Source: Pedobacter sp. UBA4863
Lineage (GTDB): Bacteria > Bacteroidota > Bacteroidia > Sphingobacteriales > Sphingobacteriaceae
Assembly: GCF_002399615.1 (NCBI RefSeq)
Contig: NZ_DHDZ01000033.1
Coordinates: 35,895 to 99,894 of the forward strand
Direction: 5' to 3'
Length of the DNA stretch: 64,000 bases
A model generated the notes under the pieces. That model saw only the letters and a program-made list of their open reading frames with translations, had not been told where the DNA came from and made no database searches. A program made the position numbers and the translations under genes. The number at the start of each line of letters is the position of its first letter. The stretch's first letter is position 1. Of this stretch, positions 25,667 through 34,504 are shown piece by piece.

Positions 25667-28600
25667 TTAATTGTCGAAGCCTTGGTTTATTTGTTTTTGC
25701 TGCGAACGGATATGGCCGTTGATATCCCTTACGATCGTCGGGCGGCCCTGCATATCGTACTCGTAATAGGTAATATTATTAAATTCATCTACAGCCGTGG
25801 TCATTCCCAGTAACGGGATATAGGACCAGGTCTTCATCCTGGCATCCACAGGATGCAACCGGAGCTCATCAAGAGCGGCAGTACCGAATTTCTGAGTGAT
25901 CTTCAGGCGGTTACCGTCTCCAACTATGGTCCTTGAATATAAGGTCCATCCGTCCTGAAGCTGCATTTCCGTTCCCAGGCCGATATCTGTATTGCCGAGA
26001 AACACATAAGGCAACCTCGTTGCCCAAAGAGACAACCTGTATTCTTTCCCGGCCTCCAGTGCATAGGTAGTTATAATACTGTCTGACTGAGATTGTGTCT
26101 CATATATATATCTGCCGGCAATTGCACGGCTGCTGTTTGATGATCCGGTCGGCGCTTTTACCCTTGATGGCGAGAAGACCCAGTTCCCTCTTGATAGGTC
26201 CGAAGCGCTATGTGTAAGGCCTTCAAAACCCGTATAGGCAATTTGATTGAATTTGGCATTGCTGATCTCTGCAATTTTCCTGTCTGCCACCGAATCCCAT
26301 ACGCACGCGGTGTATATCTGCCTGTTTCTCAGCCTTGTCTCGAGCACGTTGCCACTTGAGTCATAAATAGTAAATTGTTTGGTACGCTCGAATGACGGTA
26401 GCGAACCTGACCACAGGCCAAGCGCCCTTTCTTCTGACAATCTATAGTTACTGTCATATAGTATGGGTGCATTAGTAAAGGTCTCATACTCATTAGGGAA
26501 ACGTAGCTGGCAAATCTTCTTGCTATAGGCAAGAAAGTCCGGTTTCTTATTATCACGATTAGGATACGGGAATAAGGTCAGGTTCTTTTCTGTATAAGGA
26601 TGCGGAACTTTTAGCCTCGTCTTGATGATTTTGTTATTTGCTGCATTATTCACATCCACTTTCACAAGCCTTTCCACGATACGGTGTTGCATCGTATCCG
26701 GATTACAATGGGTACACAAATTCCAGTCATAAGTATAGTCATACTCCTTCCGGTAGGTTTCGTTCTTACTATCCGTCCATGTTATGGCTTTCACATTATC
26801 ACGAAAATCATAGGTATAGTTATATTTTATACTCGACTGAGTACTGCCAGAATAATTGGTAACCGTAGAATTAGTAATGCGCCAGATGCTGTTGCTCATA
26901 CCTTCGCCACCACCTTCACGCCCTCCCATAGTTGATATAACAGTTGTATCGCAACCAGGCTGCGGACAGGGTTTATTAAATATAAAATCCCTTGCCTGTA
27001 TTGCCAACGCGTGAGGTAAACCATCCGGATACTTACCGTTTGCATGGTACTTGTTAACTCGCGAACTAACTAATTGGTCATTCATATCATATTCCTGCTC
27101 AGACATCACTAAACCCATAAGAATTGTATTAAAACTGAGTACATAAGCCGTATGATACAATAAACCTGTCGTCTGCGTGATATTTGCACTGCCCGGGAAT
27201 TTAGGGTTGGTAAATATATTAGAAGGATCAAAAAGTGTTGCCAGGTCGGTAGGAACTTTGAGATTAGAGAATTGATATATTTTTTTAGATAGGCGCTCTG
27301 ATGTATACTGGTTATGAACTGTTGTCGTAACACTGGAAAATCCGTGATTGGAACCTCTGAAGAACGGCTGCGGAGAAAGGAAAAAATTGAAGTACTGCCT
27401 TTCCCTCAAAAGAAAGTTATTAGAGTTTTGATCGTTCTCCAACAATACGGGCTTCCAGAAATATCCTCCGGAATGAAATCGCTGCCCGTCACTATAATCG
27501 TATTGTGTTAATAGCGTATGCTGCAAACTGATGCCATCTTTTTTAATTACCTGGTATACAACCAGGCCGTCTGTTGCATCCCTGCCACTTTTATCCTGGT
27601 CAATTGTATTGGGTACTATTAAATTTTCTCTGTTGTAACCACGATAGGTTTCTATTTGAAGTGGATCAACATTTGCTAATACCGGCTTTTTATACCTGAA
27701 TTCTATTTCACCACCTTGTCCGTTCGTTATTTTTTTTAGAATACAGGCCTGCAGGTAATCCAGGTTAGTAGTGGTATCAGGGGTGCGGTTTGTTCCATAG
27801 GTTATTGCTATTGGCGTACCGAACACGAATACGACAATTGTATGCTGCGGAATGGAAAGGTTATAATCCCCATTGTTAGTCGTTAACGGGAAAACGTGTC
27901 CATTATTGGCATAACCATAGTAATCCCTTTGCGGCGACAGGCGTTTAGGCAGAGGCGATGGATGGTAATCGAATGTAAAAAAACGTTCTCCATTGCCATT
28001 TGCATCAAGACGGTCAATACTATTGAGTTTTAACCTTAAACTGGAACCACCCTTAAGGGAATTGATGGTAAGTTCAGAACAGGATGTTCTATGCGGCACT
28101 TCTGTACGCGTATCTGTACTATTCGGGGTACTGAAATAACTCTGATTTAATCGATAGGTGATACTATGTTTTATGTTATTATCATATGCTCCTTCAACTT
28201 TTATGGACGATAATACTGCCGCACCGGGCAAATCACAACGAGCATGGTTCTGGTCATCAGTATTAAAATACACCTTTACACCGTTGGGATACTCGATATC
28301 AGAAAGCTCAGAAATAAATCCATCAAATCTCACATCCTTTATTTCCGGCACAAATCCCGCACCCCCTCGCTCCCAAACTTTCTCCTCTTTATACAGCGCA
28401 TAATCGACGTTAGTGCGCCTGTAATTGAATTTGATAGTTTTCCCGGTATAGGTTACCACCTGCCATAGCACAAATTTATTGGTGACATACAAGCTGTGGC
28501 TGTTTGTAGCTCCCTCTGTAATCCTATGGTTCTGATCTCCCTGTATAAAATAGAAGCTATTCCCTTTTTCATCTACAATGGTAAAACTTGTTGTATCAAT

Positions 28601-29200
28601 TGGCAATGTGCCATATTGGGGCCAAACCCCGTCCGTTATAATACGAGCCGAACTATGCCTTGCATATACTTTTAATTCACTCTTCGGCATGGTAAAAGCG
28701 AATCCATTATACTTTTGCATTGCAAACTTTACGGTCCTGCCTCCAAGATTTGCAATGAATATATCGGTGGCGTAATCCCTATGTGCTGAAATTGTACTAT
28801 CTACCCAAGGTCCCAGAATGTACAAACCATCCCAATTCGGAATTGAAAATTCATCCTCAAGCCCCTGCGCCAGCCTGTCTATACTACCACCAGCCTGTAC
28901 TTCCCATCCCAGGCCTGCCGAGGACGCGACATCATCGACCCTGATACCTTTATTGGAATAAGACAAGGATACACCCAGGTCTAGCCCGTCGATCTGGTAA
29001 TCATATATTGGGATCCTCGTACTGCCTATTCCCGTATAGAGGTCCACATTATACAACTCATCGCCGGTATTGGCATGTGTCGAATTAGGCAATTGGTCGC
29101 CCTCCGGTGCATTTTTGGAATCCTTCACACCAAGCAAAGCCTGCGCCTGTACCGACAAGCCAGCCAGCATGAAATAAAAAACTAGTCTAATTTTTAACAT
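25667..29200 (-). CDS. large secreted YD-repeat-associated protein (SpvB/RHS companion)
   Basis: A 1177-residue exported protein with a signal peptide ending VQAQA. The N-terminal region (GDELYNVDLYTGIGSTRIPI, then LDLGVSLSYSNKGIRVDDVA and GLGWEVQAGGSI) is the typical start of Bacteroidota proteins that precede DUF6443/RHS genes. It resembles the SpvB-like cap of Tc/RHS toxins. The middle is beta-rich, with a lectin/CBM-like region near residues 1010-1110. The end has a single YD-type repeat (ITYYEYDMQGRPTIVRDING). It starts 7 bp downstream of the gene at 29207 and ends 11 bp before the RHS-lysozyme gene, so the four genes form one leftward operon. It probably helps package or deliver the RHS protein. 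Confidence 0.7.
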   Translation of the reverse strand: MLKIRLVFYFMLAGLSVQAQALLGVKDSKNAPEGDQLPNSTHANTGDELYNVDLYTGIGSTRIPIYDYQIDGLDLGVSLSYSNKGIRVDDVASSAGLGWEVQAGGSIDRLAQGLEDEFSIPNWDGLYILGPWVDSTISAHRDYATDIFIANLGGRTVKFAMQKYNGFAFTMPKSELKVYARHSSARIITDGVWPQYGTLPIDTTSFTIVDEKGNSFYFIQGDQNHRITEGATNSHSLYVTNKFVLWQVVTYTGKTIKFNYRRTNVDYALYKEEKVWERGGAGFVPEIKDVRFDGFISELSDIEYPNGVKVYFNTDDQNHARCDLPGAAVLSSIKVEGAYDNNIKHSITYRLNQSYFSTPNSTDTRTEVPHRTSCSELTINSLKGGSSLRLKLNSIDRLDANGNGERFFTFDYHPSPLPKRLSPQRDYYGYANNGHVFPLTTNNGDYNLSIPQHTIVVFVFGTPIAITYGTNRTPDTTTNLDYLQACILKKITNGQGGEIEFRYKKPVLANVDPLQIETYRGYNRENLIVPNTIDQDKSGRDATDGLVVYQVIKKDGISLQHTLLTQYDYSDGQRFHSGGYFWKPVLLENDQNSNNFLLRERQYFNFFLSPQPFFRGSNHGFSSVTTTVHNQYTSERLSKKIYQFSNLKVPTDLATLFDPSNIFTNPKFPGSANITQTTGLLYHTAYVLSFNTILMGLVMSEQEYDMNDQLVSSRVNKYHANGKYPDGLPHALAIQARDFIFNKPCPQPGCDTTVISTMGGREGGGEGMSNSIWRITNSTVTNYSGSTQSSIKYNYTYDFRDNVKAITWTDSKNETYRKEYDYTYDWNLCTHCNPDTMQHRIVERLVKVDVNNAANNKIIKTRLKVPHPYTEKNLTLFPYPNRDNKKPDFLAYSKKICQLRFPNEYETFTNAPILYDSNYRLSEERALGLWSGSLPSFERTKQFTIYDSSGNVLETRLRNRQIYTACVWDSVADRKIAEISNAKFNQIAYTGFEGLTHSASDLSRGNWVFSPSRVKAPTGSSNSSRAIAGRYIYETQSQSDSIITTYALEAGKEYRLSLWATRLPYVFLGNTDIGLGTEMQLQDGWTLYSRTIVGDGNRLKITQKFGTAALDELRLHPVDARMKTWSYIPLLGMTTAVDEFNNITYYEYDMQGRPTIVRDINGHIRSQQKQINQGFDN

Positions 29201-29206
29201 ATAAAG

Positions 29207-30691
29207 TCAATTGTTTTTCCCTGTTACAAATCTTAATTGAATTGGTGATCGAAGATTTTTCTCTTTCCACCAGACATCGTATAATAGCTGCACGCCACCG
29301 TTCCAATCTTCATTGATACGGTAGGTTTTGGTTATGCCCAGCATTAGCGACTCATTGTAGGTTGAGTTATTATGTTTATTGGTGATCGTTGTTTCTGATG
29401 CTGTTTCGCTTCCTGTAAATGCGGCACGTTTGTACATACGCTCATAGCCTGCATACGCACCAAAGCCATATTGCCATTTCCATTCCGCATAGGTCCGGAA
29501 GCCGATCCCTTCAAAGCTGAATTTTACAGTACTCCAGTTTTGGCCCAAGCCAATGCCTGTAGTCAGTGCTAATCCGTAGGTCAGGCTTGCTGTATGTCTA
29601 AAGCCAGCCATCGCCGAAATCTGCAGGATAGCAGGCATGCCATCTATTGTCGGCCTTGTTGTTTGATAATTAAATTGCTTCTCAATCCGCTTGCTGAACG
29701 GAAGGCTGCGCATTGGGTTTGTTTTGAATTCAGGCTTTTGGATGTTCCCTGCTTTATTAAAGGATTGTTTGGCCTGCTTTGCATGTTTGATCTTGTTCTT
29801 TACATCGGTGATACCTTTGGTATGTTTATCAAAGTCTTTAATCTGGCCACTCATAGTTTGCCCAATGCCTGACAGATTACCACCGAACCGCTCTTTTAGC
29901 TGACCTTCGATCTGCTGCTTTGTTTGGATGCCTATATTATCAAGTTCTGTAGAGCTTTTGCCTGTCAGGCTCGCCATTCCGTTTCCGCCTTTCAGGTAGC
30001 TGTCGAAGCCTTCCTGTCCTTGCAAAAATTCCAGCGCCTTTTCTTCCCCTTTGGATGGCTCATTGCTGATCTGCTCAAATGCGCCCATTTTACCTTTGGC
30101 GTAGAAGACCAGTTTTTGGATATCGGTCAGACCACCGACTTTAATGTTGCTGCCCTTATTGGCATTTTTAAGGTTAGTGGTACGCTGCTGTATCAGCTGG
30201 TTAATGGCGGTCTGCTTATCTTCTTGTGCTTTCAGCTGGCTTAACTTATTATCGTAAGCAGTCAGTTCATTTTGATGTGAGCTACCTTGCAGATGTGCCT
30301 TGTCCTGTAGGAATTTCTTGACACCTTTCAGGCTGTCTATTCCGGACCGGCCTCTTTTGGTGTATTTGTTTAGCGTACCTGCACTGTCCTTCCTATTTAA
30401 CTTTGCAATGGAATCATAGGTAAGCGGTTGTTGTTGGTAGCGCACATAGGATACCGAGTCCTTGCGCTTCAGTTTAGCTAAGTATTTTTCTTCTTTCCTC
30501 TTTAATTTTTTAAGGAGTTTTTCCTGCTGCTTTGCTACCCTTTTGTTCAGTTTTTCCCTGGCCCTTATATTGACATCTAAATACTTCTGCCCTTTCAAAT
30601 ACACCATTCCTCCTTCTTCCTGTGCAGTTGCCTGCATGGAAAATAAGGAAAACGCAAAGCAGTAAATGAGGATGAAGCAGTGTTGTCGCAC
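29207..30691 (-). CDS. coiled-coil plus outer-membrane barrel protein at the head of the RHS operon
   Basis: A 494-residue exported protein: signal peptide (1-23, ATAQ), then about 300 residues of highly charged coiled coil (REKLNKRVAKQQEKLLKKLK and later KQTAINQLIQQ). The last 150 residues look like an outer-membrane barrel (SAMAGFRHTASLTYGLALTT and ending PIQLRFVTGKNN). The order coiled coil then barrel resembles surface proteins that place a periplasmic rod below an outer-membrane pore. As first gene of the operon it might form the export or display structure for the RHS proteins; this is inference. It is not a known type IX or type VI component as far as I can tell. Confidence 0.6.
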   Translation of the reverse strand: MRQHCFILIYCFAFSLFSMQATAQEEGGMVYLKGQKYLDVNIRAREKLNKRVAKQQEKLLKKLKRKEEKYLAKLKRKDSVSYVRYQQQPLTYDSIAKLNRKDSAGTLNKYTKRGRSGIDSLKGVKKFLQDKAHLQGSSHQNELTAYDNKLSQLKAQEDKQTAINQLIQQRTTNLKNANKGSNIKVGGLTDIQKLVFYAKGKMGAFEQISNEPSKGEEKALEFLQGQEGFDSYLKGGNGMASLTGKSSTELDNIGIQTKQQIEGQLKERFGGNLSGIGQTMSGQIKDFDKHTKGITDVKNKIKHAKQAKQSFNKAGNIQKPEFKTNPMRSLPFSKRIEKQFNYQTTRPTIDGMPAILQISAMAGFRHTASLTYGLALTTGIGLGQNWSTVKFSFEGIGFRTYAEWKWQYGFGAYAGYERMYKRAAFTGSETASETTITNKHNNSTYNESLMLGITKTYRINEDWNGGVQLLYDVWWKEKNLRSPIQLRFVTGKNN

Positions 30692-30776
30692 AGAGCTTTG
30701 TTTAACAATTATTGTTGTTTTTCAAGGATTTAGGATATAGACGGCGCAAACATAATATCTATTTAAATCCTAAAAC

Positions 30777-30792
30777 ACCGTTTTTTAACGGT
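30777..30792 (-). terminator. hairpin after the stand-alone receiver gene
   Basis: ACCGTT and AACGGT with a 4-nt loop, followed on the minus strand by GTTTTAGG. It lies 14 bp after the stop at 30806. A second inverted pair (TTTAGGAT at 30729-30736 and ATCCTAAA at 30767-30774) lies next to it, before the RHS operon. Confidence 0.5.
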
Positions 30793-30805
30793 ACGGCAAA
30801 TGTTT

Positions 30806-31168
30806 TTATTCCCGTAACATCGCCAACAGCTCATCGTCATTCGTGCCCTTTAGGATATAGCCATCTGCACCTTGTCTCCTGCAATGGTTCATGAGTTCAG
30901 AATCGTCCTGCATGCTGTAGAGGAATACTTTGATGGCCGGCCAATGTCTTTTGACAGAAGCCAATGTATCCATCCCGTTCATTTGCGGCATGTTCATATC
31001 CACGATACAACTATCAGGTAAGATTGTATTTTTTCTTAAGGCTGAAATGAGTTCTTTACCGTTAGCAGCTTCGATAACTACGTTAAATCCGCATTTAGAG
31101 AGGAAGTTGGAAAGGCCTTTGCGTAGTAATGGATGGTCGTCAGCAATGGCGATGTTTCTTGTTTTCAT
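30806..31168 (-). CDS. single-domain response regulator (receiver only)
   Basis: A 120-residue CheY-like receiver domain with no output domain. Visible landmarks are the acidic pair ADD (residues 9-11), the phospho-acceptor Asp57 in CIVDMNMP and the Lys in YILKG. Its N-terminus (MKTRNIAIADDH) closely matches the receiver of the NarL-type regulator at 1060, so it could be a truncated paralogue that lost its helix-turn-helix. It may act as a phosphate sink for the kinase at 2856 or for a kinase elsewhere. It has its own terminator-like hairpin and is transcribed toward the RHS operon. Confidence 0.8.
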   Translation of the reverse strand: MKTRNIAIADDHPLLRKGLSNFLSKCGFNVVIEAANGKELISALRKNTILPDSCIVDMNMPQMNGMDTLASVKRHWPAIKVFLYSMQDDSELMNHCRRQGADGYILKGTNDDELLAMLRE

Positions 31169-31242
31169 GGTCGAGATACGTTTGGGTTACAAACTTAATA
31201 GCACAAAATAATTTGCTAAATCTCTGAAAGTGGAATAATTTG

Positions 31243-31280
31243 GGTGGCAAAATGCCAATCACTGGTAGCATTTTGCCACC
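31243..31280. promoter_or_regulatory. perfect 13-bp inverted repeat before the XRE gene
   Basis: Arms GGTGGCAAAATGC (31243-31255) and GCATTTTGCCACC (31268-31280) with a 12-bp spacer, ending 21 bp before the ATG at 31302. The length and perfection suggest an operator for the XRE-type protein encoded next to it. The divergent receiver gene starts at 31168, so both could be controlled. Confidence 0.6.
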
Positions 31281-31301
31281 AGCATTTAAACGTCCAAAGT
31301 C

Positions 31302-31658
31302 ATGCGTAATTTAGCCCACATAGGAAGGAATATTCAAATTATTAGGGAACTACGGGGAATGAAACAGGAAGCACTTGCATCTGAGGTCGGTTTATCTAGG
31401 CAGATGATTTCCAAGCTTGAGCAAAGTGAGGAGATTGATGAGGAAACTCTAAAAAAATTAGCGACTGCTCTAGGTGTAGAAGCGGACGCTATAAAAAATC
31501 TAAATGTTGATAAAGTCTTCAATAACATAAATAATTTCCACGACCAATCTGTACAGAACCTTTTTAATCCTATAGATAAGGTCGTAGAACTTTATGAACG
31601 AATGCTCAAGGAAAAAGACCAAACAATAGAAGCGCTACGTAAGGAGCTTAAACCTTAG
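31302..31658 (+). CDS. XRE-family transcriptional regulator
   Basis: A 118-residue protein with an N-terminal Cro/C1-type helix-turn-helix (about residues 5-65; IIRELRGMKQEALASEVGLS then MISKLEQSEEIDEE). The C-terminal half is a predicted coiled coil that may dimerise (VVELYERMLKEKDQTIEALR). A perfect 13-bp inverted repeat lies immediately upstream, so autoregulation is likely. A 12-bp palindrome (AGAAGCGCTTCT) overlaps the stop codon. This type of small XRE protein with a helical tail is common in Bacteroidota accessory DNA. The target beyond its own promoter is unknown. Confidence 0.8.
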   Translation: MRNLAHIGRNIQIIRELRGMKQEALASEVGLSRQMISKLEQSEEIDEETLKKLATALGVEADAIKNLNVDKVFNNINNFHDQSVQNLFNPIDKVVELYERMLKEKDQTIEALRKELKP

Positions 31659-31676
31659 AAGCGCTTCTTCGATTAT

Positions 31677-32048
31677 TTACAGATAGACCATCTCAAAGGT
31701 CAGGTCGCCCGTTGCGCTTACCCCATTTGACGGATCCCAGGTCAGTTCGATGGTGTTCTGTTTTCTGATCAGTTTACTTGCCGAGACCGTTCCGGTAGTG
31801 TCCAATGACACGCTCAGTCCATTTTCCAGTGCTATCGCCAGATCTACCGATGCTGCCTGTAGGAAGTTTGCATCCATGTTGGAAAGATAGGTCTGCTGCG
31901 CCGTACTGAGGTTGAAGTTTTCATTGATCCAGGCCGAAAAGCCGGACCTTACGTTTGCGATTTCAATTTGCAGTGAAGCCGAAGGCAGGGCGTAGAGCTC
32001 TTCCATCTTGAGCGCCACTCCTGTGGTGGTAAAGTTTTGTTTTGCCAT
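31677..32048 (-). CDS. hypothetical 123-residue protein
   Basis: A conserved-looking small protein without signal peptide or membrane helix. It is mixed alpha-beta with a repeated short hydrophobic pattern, as in ASVDLAIALENGLSVSL and NTIELTWDPSNG. No family is recognised. It converges on the XRE gene (18 bp between stops) and is divergent from the LytTR gene at 32151, so it has its own promoter in the gap 32049-32150. Codon use is like the G+C-richer genes that follow. Confidence 0.5.
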   Translation of the reverse strand: MAKQNFTTTGVALKMEELYALPSASLQIEIANVRSGFSAWINENFNLSTAQQTYLSNMDANFLQAASVDLAIALENGLSVSLDTTGTVSASKLIRKQNTIELTWDPSNGVSATGDLTFEMVYL

Positions 32049-32150
32049 GACAGTATTTAGATTGGTTATACTAACTTCAGAACAAATTCGTTGTACTAAT
32101 TGTTTGTCCTTGGAAAACTTAGACCCTATTGATCAACCAATTACCCTGCT

Positions 32151-32999
32151 GTGAACGAACCTAGACAATCCAGATACAACGACATCTATGTGCGCATTGC
32201 CCTCTCCCTGATATCCGCACATTTCATCGTTACCTTCGGCGAGAAGGAGACTTTCTTCGAGCTGCTGGTAATGCCGTATTATTATGTTTCAGTACTGGGA
32301 AGTGCCATCATCGCATTTCTTGTCATCTCGCTGGTCCGCTATATCTCCATCCTTTTGGACAGGCGCTTTGACTGGAAGGAGCGCACGCCGGAGCGTATCG
32401 CCCTACAGGTCTGCGCAGGTATCGCCATGCCTATCATAGCGGCATTCCTGCTGGCTAATTTCTATTTCATGTACTTCGGTATAGACATCCATGAAACGCT
32501 GTACCTCCAATATGATTTTCCCTTCGTGGCTATTTTCATCGTTGCCATCAACGGCTATTATATCGCCTATTATTTCTACAGCCGTTACGAGGATCTTTCC
32601 AGTGGCCTAGCAGACAAAATGGATAATAGCGAGGTGCCAGACGGCGAAGCCAAGACAGTACAGACCTTCATCGTCAGCAAGGGGACCAGGCGCATTGCCA
32701 TTCCTTTGCAACAGATCGGTTATTTCTTTAGGGGTGAAAGCTTCAACATGCTGCGCAGTACAGAGGGAGAGGATTTCATGGTACCGCAGACGCTTGAAGA
32801 GATAGAACAAATACTTCCGGAAGTGGCCTTCTTCAGAGCCAACCGCAGGGTGATCGTCAGCAGGACCGCCTGCCGTTTCTTTGAACCACTGGAACATAAC
32901 AAGCTCCGACTGGAGGTATCGCCTCCCCTAAAGGAGGACGTGGTCATCAGCCAGAAACGCTCACGCTCCTTCCGGGACTGGTTCGCTGCCACATTTTAG
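32151..32999 (+). CDS. membrane-bound LytTR-type transcription regulator
   Basis: A 282-residue protein with four predicted transmembrane helices in the first half (about residues 13-30, 43-67, 82-105 and 120-142) and a LytTR DNA-binding domain at the C-terminus (about 170-275). The LytTR part shows RIAIPLQQIGYFFRGESFNM and FFRANRRVIVSRTACRFFEP. Such membrane-LytTR proteins are frequent in Bacteroidota, and the membrane part is thought to sense a signal directly. The start is a GTG; no better ATG lies upstream. It precedes the alkB gene by 34 bp, so the two may be co-transcribed and the damage cassette may have an extra input. Confidence 0.8.
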   Translation: MNEPRQSRYNDIYVRIALSLISAHFIVTFGEKETFFELLVMPYYYVSVLGSAIIAFLVISLVRYISILLDRRFDWKERTPERIALQVCAGIAMPIIAAFLLANFYFMYFGIDIHETLYLQYDFPFVAIFIVAINGYYIAYYFYSRYEDLSSGLADKMDNSEVPDGEAKTVQTFIVSKGTRRIAIPLQQIGYFFRGESFNMLRSTEGEDFMVPQTLEEIEQILPEVAFFRANRRVIVSRTACRFFEPLEHNKLRLEVSPPLKEDVVISQKRSRSFRDWFAATF

Positions 33000-33033
33000 C
33001 CTGCTGGTACTGTAATTGTGTAGAAGAACTGGT

Positions 33034-33612
33034 ATGGAAACGCTATTTCCCATTGGACCTGTAATGCCCTATGGCTTCAGCTATTATCCCGATTTTATCA
33101 CCAAGGAGCAGGAGCAAAAGTTATTGGAGATGATCTCCGGGATGGACCTGCACACCCTGATCTTCCAAGGTTACGAGGCCAAACGCAAGGTGGAAAGCTT
33201 CGGTTATAGTTATCATTTCGACACCCGCACCATCACCAAGGGGAAACCGATACCTGAACAGATGATATTCCTGGTGCGGAAGGTAGAGCAGTGGTTTTCA
33301 CTGCCGGAAGGTTCCGTTGCGCAGGTACTGGTCACTGAATACCCGATTGGCGCTGTTATCAACTGGCATCGTGATGCCCCGCCTTTCGATAAGATCATTG
33401 GGCTCTCCCTACAGTCCGATTGTACTTTTAAGCAGCGCCCCTACGACAAGGCAAAGCAGGGGCGTAAGTCCGTGATTTCCCAAACTGTAAAACGGCGCTC
33501 ACTCTACATCATGCAGGAAGAGGCAAGGGAAGATTGGGAACACAGCACCGCTCCCGTCCAGGAGATCAGGTTCTCCATTACCATGCGTACCCTGAGACCG
33601 GGCTTCGGTTAG
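33034..33612 (+). CDS. alkB: AlkB-type 2-oxoglutarate/Fe(II) dioxygenase (alkylation repair)
   Basis: A 192-residue protein from the ATG at 33034; a TTG at 33016 would add six residues. AlkB-family enzymes remove methyl groups such as 1-meA and 3-meC from DNA by oxidation. The iron ligands are His112 and Asp114 in NWHRD and His170 in WEHS. The 2-oxoglutarate contacts are Arg179 and Arg185 in RFSITMR. The substrate-side loop near FGYSYHFD also fits. It ends with a 4-bp overlap into the convergent S24 repressor gene. In this cassette it complements two specialised polymerases, giving direct reversal plus damage tolerance. Confidence 0.88.
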   Translation: METLFPIGPVMPYGFSYYPDFITKEQEQKLLEMISGMDLHTLIFQGYEAKRKVESFGYSYHFDTRTITKGKPIPEQMIFLVRKVEQWFSLPEGSVAQVLVTEYPIGAVINWHRDAPPFDKIIGLSLQSDCTFKQRPYDKAKQGRKSVISQTVKRRSLYIMQEEAREDWEHSTAPVQEIRFSITMRTLRPGFG

Positions 33613-34436
33613 GACTTGGATTTCCCTTCCCTAGCCTTAATCAAGTGGATGTCCTGCTGCATCTCCTTGATATAACGAAGTACGGTATCCATGTCCGCAC
33701 TACCCTCAGGTATATTTCCGCTCATGAACTTTTCAAACTCCCATAGCTCCAAAACGTCTTCTGCCGCAACCTCATAAGGTTCATAGGTGAGGTTGAGCGA
33801 CTCCAGCAGGAAGGACTTTTCCAGGACGGTCACCTTTTTGAATACGAAGTCCTGCTCCTCCCTCAATATCACGATACACAGCGTACCCGCCTTGATCGAC
33901 CCCATATCGGTAACATATTTGGTCAGGATATCACTGCCCTCGGGAATGGGCAGCATCGAATCCCCCGTTGTCGGGAACATCCTGTAGGTGTTGCCGGTCT
34001 TCAGGTTGGGAAGGCTCAGCTTCGGAAGCTCCGCGATATAGCTCGGATCATGGTAGCCTGCCTTATAGCCTGCCTTTGCCTTCACCGAAACATATTCTAC
34101 GTTCTCCCTGTTGCTCCTGTCCACCGTAATGGCCAGCACCCGGAGGTTTCCCCCCTTTAGGTACACATCGTTGCCCGCTTCCAGTTCCCGCAGCCGCAGC
34201 TCCCCTATCTTGGAAAGGTCAACGGTAATGAGGGTATCGACGCTCACCTTGAAATATCTTGAAAAATTCACTACATCCTCCAGCAGAGGATTGGTGGTCC
34301 GTCCACTCTCCAGGGTAGCCAGCTTGGATCTGCTGATTTTCAGTTCGTTGGCCAAAAAATCCTGTGTCATTTTTTTGCGCTCCCGCAAAAATTTGAGGTT
34401 GCCCACCCAAAATTGTTTTTGATTTCCCATTTCCAA
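33609..34436 (-). CDS. LexA-like repressor: XRE helix-turn-helix plus S24 peptidase domain
   Basis: A 275-residue protein with a Cro/C1 helix-turn-helix (about residues 12-70, KMTQDFLANELKISRSKLAT) and a C-terminal S24 domain (about 115-245). The nucleophile is Ser160 in TGDSMLPI and the general base is Lys200 or Lys201 in FVFKKV. Possible self-cleavage Ala-Gly bonds lie at 122-123 or 126-127. Proteins of this build replace canonical LexA in Bacteroidota and are cleaved on RecA activation; that is family knowledge. It is divergent from the polymerase genes with 68 bp between starts, and a perfect inverted repeat is placed there. It probably represses itself and the polymerases. Confidence 0.82.
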   Translation of the reverse strand: MEMGNQKQFWVGNLKFLRERKKMTQDFLANELKISRSKLATLESGRTTNPLLEDVVNFSRYFKVSVDTLITVDLSKIGELRLRELEAGNDVYLKGGNLRVLAITVDRSNRENVEYVSVKAKAGYKAGYHDPSYIAELPKLSLPNLKTGNTYRMFPTTGDSMLPIPEGSDILTKYVTDMGSIKAGTLCIVILREEQDFVFKKVTVLEKSFLLESLNLTYEPYEVAAEDVLELWEFEKFMSGNIPEGSADMDTVLRYIKEMQQDIHLIKAREGKSKS

Positions 34437-34458
34437 TTGTTACTATTGAAAACAACAC

Positions 34459-34479
34459 TTTGTTGCCATTAGCAACAAA
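34459..34479. promoter_or_regulatory. candidate operator of the LexA-like repressor
   Basis: A perfect inverted repeat with 8-bp arms TTTGTTGC and GCAACAAA around CATTA, in the 68-bp divergent region between the repressor (start 34436) and the Y-family polymerase (start 34505). A weaker TTGTT/AACAA pair lies just left of it (34437-34457). I searched by eye for further copies in the window and found none that clear. Confidence 0.65.
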
Positions 34480-34504
34480 TGTATGAATTAAATTAATAAA
34501 TCCT

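Noticed and set aside
31657..31668. A 12-bp palindrome over the XRE stop codon as a terminator
   Set aside because: The stem would be only 6 bp with no loop, and no T-run follows. It is probably chance or a weak site.
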